A DNA stretch of 64,000 bases from Bradyrhizobium icense (GTDB lineage: Bacteria > Pseudomonadota > Alphaproteobacteria > Rhizobiales > Xanthobacteraceae), in NCBI RefSeq assembly GCF_001693385.1, contig NZ_CP016428.1, positions 3,658,001 to 3,722,000 of the forward strand. The letters run 5' to 3'. Positions 17,203 through 25,236 of this stretch are shown piece by piece (positions within the stretch are counted from its first letter, which is position 1; every line of letters starts with the position of its first letter). The notes beneath the pieces were generated by a model. The model was not told where the DNA came from and made no database searches. It saw nothing but the letters and a program-made list of their open reading frames with translations. The position numbers and the translations under genes are program-made.

Positions 17203-17474
17203 GGCGCGAACGGTGCGAAGCCTTATTAAAGAGTTGCGTTCGACGGTCGCTCTACAGCGAGCCGCCGGGCTCGACGACACCGCGCGCCCGTTCCACTTGC
17301 CGCGACACAGCTTGACGCATCACAGGACTAGTTGGGCAGACGGTCGCTGGCCAAGTTTAGGCGTTCGTCGGGCCGAAAGCGCTCTTCCCGCTCGTGTGGT
17401 CCGGATCAATCGAAATCAGGCATTCGCATCGGCAAGGGCGAGGCCTCCCGGAAGCCCAAGAGAGGATGACGTTC

Positions 17475-18410
17475 ATGAGTTGGAACCCGGCAATCGACCC
17501 CGGCTGCCCCGATGAGGTCGGCATCGACGCGATCGAAACTCTCATTGTTCCACGCGCTCGCGATCTCGGCGGCTTTGAGGTTCGGCGCGCCCTGCCGGCG
17601 CCGAAGCGGCAGATGGTCGGACCGTTCATCTTCTTCGATCAGGCTGGGCCGGCCGAGCTCCTGACCGGACAGGGCGTTGACGTCCGGCCGCATCCGCATA
17701 TCGGTCTCGGCACCGTCACCTATCTATATCGCGGCGACTTCCATCACCGGGACAGCACCGGGGCCGATCAGATCATCCGTCCGGGCGAGCTGAACTGGAT
17801 GGTCGCCGGGCGCGGTGTCTCCCATTCCGAGCGCACATCAGCGGCCGCCCGAAGCGGTCCGAACAGCCTGTTCGGAATTCAGACCTGGCTGGCGCTGCCC
17901 GAGCGTCACGAGGATAAGGCACCGATGTTCGAGCATCATGGCAAGGAGGCGCTGCCGGTTGTCGAGGATAGCGGCGTCTCGGTCCGGCTCATCCTCGGGG
18001 ACGCCTACGGCGAAAAGGCCCCTGCGACGATGTTCTCGGAAACATTCTACGCCGATGTGGCGCTCGAAGCAGGAAGCCGACTGCCGATGCCGGATGATCA
18101 CGAAGATCGAGGCATCTACATCGTCGAAGGTTCGATCTCTATCGCCGGCCAGGAATACGACGCATCTCAGATGATGGTCTTCCGCCCCGGCGACAGGATC
18201 ACGGTCGCGGCCGGCGACAGAGGTGCGCGCCTGATGATTCTCGGCGGCGCGACCTTTCCGGGCCCCCGCTACATCTGGTGGAATTTCGTCGCGTCTTCGC
18301 AGGAGCGCATCGAGGAGGCCAAAGCCGAATGGCGCGCGCAGAACTGGGGCAAGGGGCGCTTCGATCTCCCGGTCGATGACCGGGATGAGCACATTCCTCT
18401 TCCGGACTGA
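17475..18410 (+). CDS. Pirin family protein
   Basis: A 311-residue bicupin of the pirin family. The N-terminal cupin holds the metal-binding set: HPHIGLGTVTYLYRG (two His), FHHRDS, and later GRGVSHSE (His and Glu). Prokaryotic pirins bind iron, and some act as quercetin dioxygenases or as regulators of metabolic enzymes. The start is ambiguous: ATG 17466 is immediately preceded by AGAGAGG, too close for normal use, whereas ATG 17475 has that site at a nine-base spacing. The cupin gene follows 76 bp downstream. Confidence 0.88.
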   Translation: MSWNPAIDPGCPDEVGIDAIETLIVPRARDLGGFEVRRALPAPKRQMVGPFIFFDQAGPAELLTGQGVDVRPHPHIGLGTVTYLYRGDFHHRDSTGADQIIRPGELNWMVAGRGVSHSERTSAAARSGPNSLFGIQTWLALPERHEDKAPMFEHHGKEALPVVEDSGVSVRLILGDAYGEKAPATMFSETFYADVALEAGSRLPMPDDHEDRGIYIVEGSISIAGQEYDASQMMVFRPGDRITVAAGDRGARLMILGGATFPGPRYIWWNFVASSQERIEEAKAEWRAQNWGKGRFDLPVDDRDEHIPLPD

Positions 18411-18486
18411 CCGAGGCTGATAACGTGATCGCTGGACACGGCTCGAGCGGTCGAGGACGACACACCCGCTAGAAGGAGCAATTCCC

Positions 18487-18837
18487 ATGAAGGTTCGCAA
18501 GTTCGCCATCACCGACGCAGTGCTGGAGCGTTCCCCGGGACAGGACGGAGACGTGTTTGTGGGCAATCTGGTCGACCAGCGCCATGCCTCCCCGATCACC
18601 ATCGGGTACGGGCGCTATGGGCCGGACCAGACACTCGAGGAGACAATGGCCGTCGATGATGTGATGGTCGTCCTCGAGGGGCGGCTGTCGGTATCCGGAA
18701 AGGCAGGCAGCGTCACCGCAGGGCCGGGCGAGATCGTCCATATGCCCAAAGGCCAGAAGGTCACGATCTGCTCGCACGAGCAAGGCGCAGTCACCGCCTA
18801 TGTCACCTATCCCCACTGGCGGGAGGCACGGGGGTAA
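18487..18837 (+). CDS. Small cupin protein, EutQ-like
   Basis: A 116-residue single cupin domain. The pattern EETMAVDDVMVVLEGRLSVS followed by GPGEIVHMPKGQKV matches the two cupin motifs, although the usual His pair of motif 1 is absent and the fold resembles EutQ-like cupins. GAAGGAG eight bases upstream gives a strong start. It follows the pirin gene and is probably in the same transcription unit. The function is unclear; without a full metal site it may bind a ligand rather than catalyse. Confidence 0.75.
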   Translation: MKVRKFAITDAVLERSPGQDGDVFVGNLVDQRHASPITIGYGRYGPDQTLEETMAVDDVMVVLEGRLSVSGKAGSVTAGPGEIVHMPKGQKVTICSHEQGAVTAYVTYPHWREARG

Positions 18838-19248
18838 GTCCTCCGGGCGACGCCGCAGGCTCGACGTCCACGCGGATCATGCTCATCCGAGTAGGCGTTG
18901 AGGTCTTGCCTGTTCAGATCTGGCGCGAGGCCTCTCCGCTTTGTCCCAGCGACGCCTCGCGTGCGCAGGCTCAAAGCTGTGCAAATCCGCCGTCCAGAAC
19001 ACCTCGCCCCCGTCTGGAAGCTGCTGTCGCTGAGGCGAGGAAGGCAGCGACGGCGGTGATAACGGGCGGCAACGTTCGAATGCCGCCGCGGCGAACTGAA
19101 CGGCGGACTCGGGCGCAAAGCTGCCATCCAGCGCCGATGCGTGAGCACCGCCTTGGGCCAATACGTCATTCGACCGTAAGCGATTCGAACTTTTCACCGC
19201 CGTTACCACGCTATTCGCCCCCTGGTTGTTACCACCTCTTTGCGCAGG
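18838..19248. other. Gap between cupin gene and IS21 relic, no gene seen
   Basis: Several open frames cross this stretch on both strands, but none has a recognisable domain, a ribosome site or consistent codon use. The transposase relic lies just beyond. A helper gene istB would be expected here if the IS21 element were complete, and I cannot find its Walker motifs, so it is probably lost. Confidence 0.4.
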
Positions 19249-19315
19249 CGTAGTTCCGGTGGCGATTGGCGGTAATTCTCGGTGTTGGCGTAGTGGAAAT
19301 GACCGAATTGGCGCG
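19249..19315. repeat. Left copy of a 67-bp direct repeat
   Basis: This segment matches 22854-22920 base for base at 61 of 67 positions without gaps. The right copy ends inside the 3' end of tRNA-Arg(TCG) (the CCA, discriminator base and first acceptor bases), and the left copy keeps that TGGCGCG end. A direct repeat reaching a tRNA 3' end on either side of accessory genes is the signature of an attachment-site pair, although 60 bp of downstream flank is longer than usual for an att core. Confidence 0.7.
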
Positions 19316-19390
19316 CCGCACCGGGTGATGATGAGAACTATGTCTACTCCATAGGCCTCTAAGGCCCGCCTGTGGCGCTCTTCGCCGACA

Positions 19391-19762
19391 TTAGGACGAC
19401 GGCCCGAGCAGCAACTGCAGCAGGTGGCGAACTCTCGTGCGTGCCCAACAATCGGCGGCAGGTTCATGGCGCAGGCGCAGGGTATCGGGCGTCGTGATCG
19501 TGATCGTAGCGGCCGGCTCGCGGCGTCGGGCCAGGATGAAATGACGTCTGCCGAGTGGACGCCTTCCTTCAGTGCCGTAGCGCAGGCGGTTTCGACCGCC
19601 GGCAGACCGTCGCTTAGCACCGGCCAGGATATCGACCATCTGCACCACCCTGCACTCCGCGAGCTTCCGACGCACCTGGTCCAGTGCGGCCGGAAGGATC
19701 CGACCCTTGAAGGGTGCGCAGAATACCGCCGAGCCTTCGATTTTCTGAGATTCGGGGGGCAA
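19391..19762 (-). pseudogene. IS21-family transposase (IstA) C-terminal relic
   Basis: Two alternating reverse frames give the C-terminal part of an IS21 IstA transposase: APFKGRILPAALDQVRRKLA and VVQMVDILA in one frame, LSDGLPAVETACATALKEGV and HSADV in the next, then ILARRREPAATITITTP and LRLRHEPAADC back in the first. These are the conserved C-terminal blocks of IstA, normally before istB. The catalytic DDE core is absent and at least two frameshifts are needed, so the element is dead. Confidence 0.7.
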
Positions 19763-19787
19763 GCGAACTAAGTTTTGTCAGCGGCGA

Positions 19788-19814
19788 TGTCACAGGGCGC
19801 AAGGCCGGGGTGTC
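19788..19814 (+). promoter_or_regulatory. Candidate ECF41 target promoter
   Basis: TGTCACA at 19788-19794 is followed after exactly 16 bases by TGTC at 19811-19814, close to the published ECF41 promoter pattern TGTCACA-n16-CGTC. It lies 47 bp before the start of the carboxymuconolactone decarboxylase gene, the usual ECF41 target, and the ECF41 sigma gene is encoded 1.8 kb downstream. Both the family pattern and the context support it. Confidence 0.65.
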
Positions 19815-19860
19815 TTAAGGATGTGATCAACCCAACACCCTCACGCGAAGGAGAGCAACT

Positions 19861-20358
19861 ATGAGCCACCCCAATGCCCAATCACGCCTGAACTTCATGG
19901 AGCAATCGCCCGATCTGTTCAAGAAACTCCAGGAACTGGGAATTGCGATCGTCAAAAGCAGCGATATCGAGCCGGGGTTGGGCCAATTGGTGGACATCCG
20001 TGCCTCACAGATAAACGGCTGCGCCGCCTGCCTGGATATGCACGTCAAGCAGGCAAAGCTAAGCGGCGAGCGAGAGTTACGCTTGTATCACATCGCGATC
20101 TGGCGCGAGTCGCCGCTGTTTTCCGCCAAGGAGCGCGCGGCGCTGGCCTGGACCGAGGCGCTGACCCAGATCGCGCCGACGGGCGTCTCCGATGACCTCT
20201 ATGCCGAGCTGCGCGAGCAGTTCAGCGAAAAGGAACTCTCGACGCTGACTTTCCGCGTGATCGGCATCAACGCGGCGAACCGCGCCAATGTGGCCTTCCG
20301 CACCCCGCCCGGCAAGTACGATAGGGAATTCGGTCTCGACAAGGCCGAGCTTGCCTAA
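19861..20358 (+). CDS. Carboxymuconolactone decarboxylase family protein (AhpD-like)
   Basis: A 165-residue helical protein of the carboxymuconolactone decarboxylase/AhpD family. The redox motif is Cys54-x-x-Cys57 with His61 (NGCAACLDMH), as in AhpD, so a peroxidase or thiol-disulfide role is more likely than true decarboxylation. GAAGGAG before the ATG gives a clear start. It is the first gene behind the candidate ECF41 promoter. Together with the SDR and the sigma factor downstream it forms the set known for ECF41 loci (carboxymuconolactone decarboxylases, oxidoreductases, epimerases). Confidence 0.88.
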   Translation: MSHPNAQSRLNFMEQSPDLFKKLQELGIAIVKSSDIEPGLGQLVDIRASQINGCAACLDMHVKQAKLSGERELRLYHIAIWRESPLFSAKERAALAWTEALTQIAPTGVSDDLYAELREQFSEKELSTLTFRVIGINAANRANVAFRTPPGKYDREFGLDKAELA

Positions 20359-20643
20359 GCGTGCGAACGATCCGGCGAATGCACCCCGCTGTCTGCGGCT
20401 TGGTCGCTAGGTTTGGGGCGACCGAGGTGATCGCCAAGGTCTAGCAACCGACTTACGCAAAGCTGTCCGCGCGCCGCGTACTCTTCAATAGTGAGCCGGC
20501 AGTTCTGACGTGGTCCGCGAACGGCAACCACCTACGCAGCGCGACGAGTGACAACTGGCGCATATGACAAGGGTACCGGAACCCATATTCGACGATGCAA
20601 ATCGAATGTTCAGCGGAGATCAAAGAAAGAAGGAGAAGACATC

Positions 20644-21495
20644 ATGAGTAAGGCTTGGTTCGTCACCGGTTCGTCGCGCGGTTTGGGCCGCTGCTTCGTC
20701 GAGGCCGCCCTGTCTCGCGGCGACAGGGTGGCCGCGAGCGCCCGAAACACCGCGAGTCTTGATGAACTGGCCGATGCCTATGGCGACGCCGTGCTTCCGC
20801 TCGAGCTGGACGTGACCGACAAGGTCGCGGTCTTCGAAAGCGTGAAGCGGGCCAAGGAGCACTTCGGCCGTCTCGACGTCATCGTGAACAATGCTGGCTA
20901 CGCGCAGATCGGCGCAATCGAGGAACTGACGGAGCAACAACTGCGCGACCAGTTCGAAACCAACGTGTTCGGCGCGGTTTGGGTCATTCAGGCCGCGCTG
21001 CCTTACCTGCGCGAGCAGCGCGCAGGGCACATCATCCAAATGTCCTCGATCGGCGGGCTCATCGCGATGCCGCTCGGCGGCGCATACCAGGCCTCCAAAT
21101 GGTCCCTCGAAGCTCTGAATGACACCCTTGTCCAAGAAGTCGCCGACTTCGGCATCAAGGTGACCGTGGTCGAGCCCGCCGGCTTCGCCACTAGGTCCGG
21201 CAAGAATCCAAATCCATTAGCCAACGGTCACATGGCCGAGGCGAACCCGGTCTACGACGGACTCCGCCAACGCCTTGCCGTGCTCGTGGGAAAGCAGCCC
21301 GCCGGCGACCCGGCCGCTGCGGCCCAGGCACTCCTCAAGATCGTCGATTCCTACACCCCGCCCCTGCGGGTGCTTTTCGGCCAGGGCTTCTACCAAATGC
21401 TCCAGCAAGTCTACGCCGACAGGCTCAAGTCCTGGGCCGACTGGCAGAACCTCTCGGCGGAGGCTCACGGGCAAGCTCAATCAAGAGATCGGTGA
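20644..21495 (+). CDS. SDR family oxidoreductase
   Basis: A 283-residue classical SDR: TGSSRGLG at residues 8-15, NNAG at 82-85, the Ser of the SSIGG block, Tyr148 and Lys152 (AYQASKWS). It probably reduces a carbonyl with NADPH, as do similar SDR proteins annotated as ketoreductases. AAGGAGAAG before ATG 20644 supports the start; the frame extends 32 codons upstream without a domain. It lies between the CMD gene and the ECF41 sigma factor and is probably part of the same stress module, although 285 bp separate it from the CMD gene. Confidence 0.88.
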   Translation: MSKAWFVTGSSRGLGRCFVEAALSRGDRVAASARNTASLDELADAYGDAVLPLELDVTDKVAVFESVKRAKEHFGRLDVIVNNAGYAQIGAIEELTEQQLRDQFETNVFGAVWVIQAALPYLREQRAGHIIQMSSIGGLIAMPLGGAYQASKWSLEALNDTLVQEVADFGIKVTVVEPAGFATRSGKNPNPLANGHMAEANPVYDGLRQRLAVLVGKQPAGDPAAAAQALLKIVDSYTPPLRVLFGQGFYQMLQQVYADRLKSWADWQNLSAEAHGQAQSRDR

Positions 21496-21642
21496 CCCCT
21501 TCGGTGTGAGCTTTCGAGATCTGAGACGAGTGCATCAACCATGCCCGAATACAGACGGCATGCGTGAGGCGGTGGCGTTCTGGTGGTAGTCTTGCGGCAC
21601 AGGCGAGGCCATTTAGTGCGCTATCCCTTTATTGAGAATTCG

Positions 21643-22608
21643 ATGCGTCCCGAGCGGTTTGGCGGCGCGACGGCGCTGAATGAGAGGGATCGAGATTTGA
21701 ACGACCATGCCAATAACGACCATGCCATTGATGTGGCGACGGAGGCTTTCACAGAGCACCGTGATCTTCTCTTCACGGTCGCATACGAGATGCTTGGATC
21801 GGCATCCGATGCCGAAGACGTCCTTCAGGAGACCTGGCTGCGTTGGGTGAAGGTCGACTTGGGACAGGTACGCAACAAACGCGCCTATCTTGTCCGAATT
21901 GCAACTAGGCAGGCGCTGAATCGGCTCCGCACCATAAAGCGGCGCAGGGAGGAATATGTCGGGCCGTGGCTGCCTGAGCCGTTGATCACTGCGCCGGACG
22001 TGACGGAAGACGTCGAACTCGCCGAAAGTGTTTCCATGGCGCTCATGATCGTCCTTGAGACGCTGTCACCGGTCGAGCGCGCTGTCTTTGTTCTTCGCGA
22101 CGCCTTTGATGTAACTTATGAGGAGATCGCCGCCGTCGTCGACAAGACTCCCACGGCCGTCCGCCAAATAGCGCATCGGGCCCGTCTGCACGTCGAGACG
22201 CGCCGCCCTCGCCAAGTGGTCTCTCCCTTCGAGGCGAGGAGGGCACTGGAGTTATTCCGCCGTGCACTCGAATCCGGGAATCCCCAGGACCTCATCAACG
22301 TGCTTGCGCCTGACGTCGTCCTCGTGAGCGACGGCGGCGGCGTAAAGCAGGCTGCACTGCGCCCGATCATCGGGGCACAAAGGGTTGTCGGGATGTTCGT
22401 CCACGGCCTCCCGAAGATCGAAGGTGCGCTCACTGGCGAGCACACTGTCGTCAACGGCAACCCGGCGCTCCTCATGCGCCTTGATGGGAAAATCGACGGC
22501 GTCCTCGCGGTCCGGGTCGAGGACGCGCGCATCACCGGTCTTTACTACGTTCGAAACCCAGAGAAGCTAACACGGATCGCATCCATGACGTCGCTGACAC
22601 TCGCATGA
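21643..22608 (+). CDS. ECF41-type RNA polymerase sigma factor with SnoaL-like C-terminal domain
   Basis: About 321 residues. Sigma region 2 (FTVAYEMLGSASDAEDVLQE) and region 4 (LSPVERAVFVLRDAFDVTYE) are followed by a C-terminal SnoaL/NTF2-like domain. Three ECF41 signatures are visible: WLPEP between the sigma regions, DGGG in the extension, and YYVRNPEKL near the end. In ECF41 the extension regulates sigma activity in place of an anti-sigma factor. The start is uncertain: ATG 21643, or TTG 21697 with GAGAGGG seven bases upstream, which would give 303 residues. Confidence 0.88.
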   Translation: MRPERFGGATALNERDRDLNDHANNDHAIDVATEAFTEHRDLLFTVAYEMLGSASDAEDVLQETWLRWVKVDLGQVRNKRAYLVRIATRQALNRLRTIKRRREEYVGPWLPEPLITAPDVTEDVELAESVSMALMIVLETLSPVERAVFVLRDAFDVTYEEIAAVVDKTPTAVRQIAHRARLHVETRRPRQVVSPFEARRALELFRRALESGNPQDLINVLAPDVVLVSDGGGVKQAALRPIIGAQRVVGMFVHGLPKIEGALTGEHTVVNGNPALLMRLDGKIDGVLAVRVEDARITGLYYVRNPEKLTRIASMTSLTLA

Positions 22609-22853
22609 GCAGCGGCCCCGAACGAGCCCTTGCGATCAAGGGTCGTGGCGACGCGATTCCGATGCTGAAGATTTTCCGTGGGGTGAATGTACTTGCCAGA
22701 TCTTGCTCTTCCTGCGATTCCCGCACGCTCCACTGTCGATACCGAAGGAATCAGGATCCTCGTCTGGCGCAGCGCGTCGATCACTTTTTCACCGCCGATC
22801 GCCGCCGCTACTACGCCTTTCGCGCGCAGGATATTTCTCGCGTTTCACTCAGC
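22609..22853. other. Gap between sigma factor and tRNA-linked repeat, no gene seen
   Basis: No ORF here has a recognisable product. The sequence just before the repeat (TTTTCACCGCCG near 22790) also occurs before the left repeat copy (near 19193), so the similarity between the two flanks may extend beyond the 67-bp core in degraded form. Confidence 0.4.
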
Positions 22854-22920
22854 CGTAGTTCCGGCGGCGATTGGCGGTTATTCTCGGTGTTGGCGTGGTG
22901 GAAACGACAGAAGTGGCGCG
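22854..22920. repeat. Right copy of the 67-bp direct repeat, abutting tRNA-Arg
   Basis: It matches 19249-19315 at 61 of 67 positions. Its last seven bases (TGGCGCG, 22914-22920) are the reverse complement of the tRNA-Arg 3' end, CGCGCCA. The rest is downstream flank of the tRNA on its own strand. With the left copy it encloses the IS21 relic and the ECF41 module. Confidence 0.7.
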
Positions 22921-22990
22921 CTCGGAGAGATTCGAACTCCCGACCCTCGGAATCGAAATCCGATGCTCTATCCAGCTGAGCTACGAGCGC
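22914..22990 (-). tRNA. tRNA-Arg(TCG)
   Basis: On the reverse strand the 77 bases fold as a full cloverleaf: acceptor GCGCTCG/CGAGCGC, D stem GCTC/GAGC, anticodon stem TCGGA/TCCGA with the loop TTTCGAT (anticodon TCG), a T arm with GGGAGTTCGAATCTCTC, discriminator G and an encoded CCA. It reads CGA and probably other CGN codons. Its 3' end overlaps the direct repeat, consistent with use as an integration target. Confidence 0.95.
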
Positions 22991-23039
22991 CTGCGGTCTG
23001 CCGATATCAGACTTGGCTCGGCAGGGCCAGCAGTGGAAG

Positions 23040-23297
23040 CTAGTAGCAGGGATGCCGCCGGCGGTCCTGGCCGAGATAGGCAGCCGCGCCCTGACGGCAG
23101 AGGACAGTAGAGGGGCCGTCATAATAGGCAAAGGTGCCGGGTTGTGGGCCGGGCCCGTAATTGTGCAGGAAGCTGATCGGGTAGGGTAGGCCCCAATTGC
23201 GCAGGTGGTGCCGATTATGGCGGGCGTCCGCCAGGTTTGGGGCGATTACCGCCGCTAAAAGGAGGGCGGCGGCAACGAAAAACTTTGCTTTGGTCAT
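23040..23297 (-). CDS. Small exported protein with C-terminal GQDRRRHPC motif
   Basis: An 85-residue protein with a signal peptide (MTKAKFFVAAALLLAAVIAP, cleavage near ADA). The mature part is rich in His, Pro and aromatic residues and ends CRQGAAAYLGQDRRRHPCY. The same C-terminal pattern, Cys-x-x-Gly, then Gly-x-Asp-x-Arg-Arg-His-x-Cys, occurs in the exported protein at 29339-29680. GGAGAA precedes the ATG. The function is unknown; the paired cysteines suggest a disulfide-closed loop. Confidence 0.7.
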   Translation of the reverse strand: MTKAKFFVAAALLLAAVIAPNLADARHNRHHLRNWGLPYPISFLHNYGPGPQPGTFAYYDGPSTVLCRQGAAAYLGQDRRRHPCY

Positions 23298-23625
23298 TTC
23301 GATTCTCCGGAAGTCCCTCTGAGACTGTAGTGATTCGAGCCGAACGGATAGAAATTCGTGTGAAGAAAGTGCATCAAAACAACAAGATAGAAGCCTAAGC
23401 TGTGATTTGATCGCAGCTCGTAGCCCTGACATTCTGGCCGATCCGATGTCCCATTCCAGGAGAAGTGGGCCGAAATGCTGCGGAAAACCATCCTACCGCG
23501 CCCATTTTTGGCCTCAAGGGATGCTTAACGAATTCCCAACACAGTCCGGCCAGAGTTCTGTCCGGTCTTCGACAAGGGCAGACCTATCCCCGGCTGACAA
23601 AGGCTATCTGGTTCCAGATCGACCC

Positions 23626-24072
23626 ATGCGCATCACGTCCCTTGCCTTGCTGTCCCTCTCGGTCCTGGTCGCGAGCCCGGCGCGCGCCGACCTGCATATC
23701 AGGCGCGATCACGGCGGATATGTCGAGGAGTACAAGGCCAAGTACAAGCGCATCCGCGACCGCAAGGAGCGCGTCATCATCGACGGCATCTGCAACTCGG
23801 CCTGCACGCTGGTGTTCGGCATCGTGCCGATGAACAAGATTTGCGTCACGCCGAAGGCAAGCGTTGGTTTCCACCAGGCTTATTACGACAAGGCCTTCAC
23901 TTTCGGCATCAAGGTCACGAGTGCTGAAGGGACGTCGGATCTGATGTCCTATTATCCGGAAACGGTGAAGGACTGGATCCGCAGGAATGGCGGGCTCACG
24001 ACCGAAATGAAGAAGATCAAGAACGGCCGCGAGCTCTGGAAGATCGTCGATCCCTGTCCGGAAGAGTGGTGA
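23626..24072 (+). CDS. Exported protein with ClpP/crotonase-like segment
   Basis: A 148-residue protein with a signal peptide (MRITSLALLSLSVLVASPARA). The segment VIIDGICNSACTLVFGIVP followed by NKICVTPKASVGFHQAY resembles the nucleophile loop and following strand of ClpP-fold periplasmic proteins (COG3904 type): a Ser-Ala-Cys after a beta strand, then GFH. If active, the Ser in NSAC would be the nucleophile and the His in GFHQ a candidate base. The assignment is by motif only. The start is set by the signal peptide; 73 upstream codons are open but featureless. Confidence 0.65.
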   Translation: MRITSLALLSLSVLVASPARADLHIRRDHGGYVEEYKAKYKRIRDRKERVIIDGICNSACTLVFGIVPMNKICVTPKASVGFHQAYYDKAFTFGIKVTSAEGTSDLMSYYPETVKDWIRRNGGLTTEMKKIKNGRELWKIVDPCPEEW

Positions 24073-24229
24073 GCCCCGTTACCTTTCTCGCAAGCTCCAG
24101 AACGTGACGACGCAGCGATAGATTCGCCGCGCTTCATCCGTTCGTTCTTCGACATGTGAAATCGCGCCGGCGGCCCCGCGTGACCAATGCTTGCCGCACA
24201 ACATGCGATCGGGCAACAGGGGCGAGCAA

Positions 24230-25105
24230 ATGACCGGCGACTTCGAAAAAATGGCCGCGCGCGCGGCGCCCGCGATCTTCGTCGTCCTCTGGAGCACGGG
24301 CTTCATCGGTACCAAATACGTGCTGAACAGCGCCGAGCCGCTGACCTATCTCGCGATCCGAATGGCGTTGGTGGTGGGACTGATGGCGATCATCGTGGCG
24401 GTCGCGCGGCCGCGCTGGCCGGATCGCATCGGCATCGCGCACAGCGCCGTCGCCGGCATTCTGGTGCATGGAATCTATCTCGGCGGCACCGCGATCGCGA
24501 TCGCACATTCGATTCCGGCCGGACTTTCGGCTTTGATCCCGGGCTTGCAGCCGATCCTCACCTCGACGCTTGCGAGCCGCTGGCTCGGCGAGCGCGTCAC
24601 GCCGCTGCAATGGGGCGGATTGCTGCTCGGGCTCGCCGGCGTCGCACTGATCCTGCACGACAGGCCGATGAGCGGCGAGGCGGGCTGGGGATGGCTCGCC
24701 TCGGCCGTCTCGCTGGTCAGTATCACGCTCGGCACGCTGTACCAGCGCCGGTACTGCAGCGCGATCGACTGGCGGTCAGGCAATCTCGTGCAATACGTCG
24801 CGGTGACGATTTTCTTCGGTCTAGGCGCATGGCTGTTCGAGACCAACGAAGTGCATTGGACCACCGAGTTCATCTTGGCGCTGGCCTGGCTTACGGTCGT
24901 CCTGTCGATCGGATCGATCGGGCTGCTCTATTGGCTGATCCGGCGCTCGGCCGCGACGTCGGTAGCGAGCCTGTTCTATTTGGTGCCCGCTGTGACGTCG
25001 CTGATGGCCTACCTGCTGTTCGGCGAGCGGTTGGACGCGGTCTCTGTCGCCGGCATGGCCGCCTGCGCGGCGGCGGTGCTGGTGGTCAACCGCCGCTCAG
25101 TTTGA
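24230..25105 (+). CDS. DMT superfamily transporter (EamA family)
   Basis: A 291-residue inner-membrane protein with ten hydrophobic segments arranged as two EamA repeats of five helices. The first repeat begins PAIFVVLWSTGFIGTKYVLN and the second near residue 145 with WGWLASAVSLVSITLGTLYQ. A glutamate in LFGERLD lies at the end of helix nine, as in this family. Members export amino acids, nucleosides or drugs; the substrate is unpredictable. ATG 24230 has GGGGCGAG upstream; an upstream ATG at 24191 would add 13 residues. Confidence 0.88.
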   Translation: MTGDFEKMAARAAPAIFVVLWSTGFIGTKYVLNSAEPLTYLAIRMALVVGLMAIIVAVARPRWPDRIGIAHSAVAGILVHGIYLGGTAIAIAHSIPAGLSALIPGLQPILTSTLASRWLGERVTPLQWGGLLLGLAGVALILHDRPMSGEAGWGWLASAVSLVSITLGTLYQRRYCSAIDWRSGNLVQYVAVTIFFGLGAWLFETNEVHWTTEFILALAWLTVVLSIGSIGLLYWLIRRSAATSVASLFYLVPAVTSLMAYLLFGERLDAVSVAGMAACAAAVLVVNRRSV

Positions 25106-25236
25106 AGTAGAGCGTTCGACTCGCTTGCACGTATAAATTTCGTGAGGCTTATCAGTATTTTCCCTGGGTTGTGGCCATTAAGGCGATCGTAAGCAAAACA
25201 GGTCAGATTGGGCGCGATTTTGGGGGATTTCTCGTC

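Noticed and set aside
18883..19620. Reverse ORF of 245 codons as one gene
   Set aside because: Only its first 35 or so codons match IstA; the rest is out of frame with the transposase. I treat it as part of the IS21 relic rather than as a gene.
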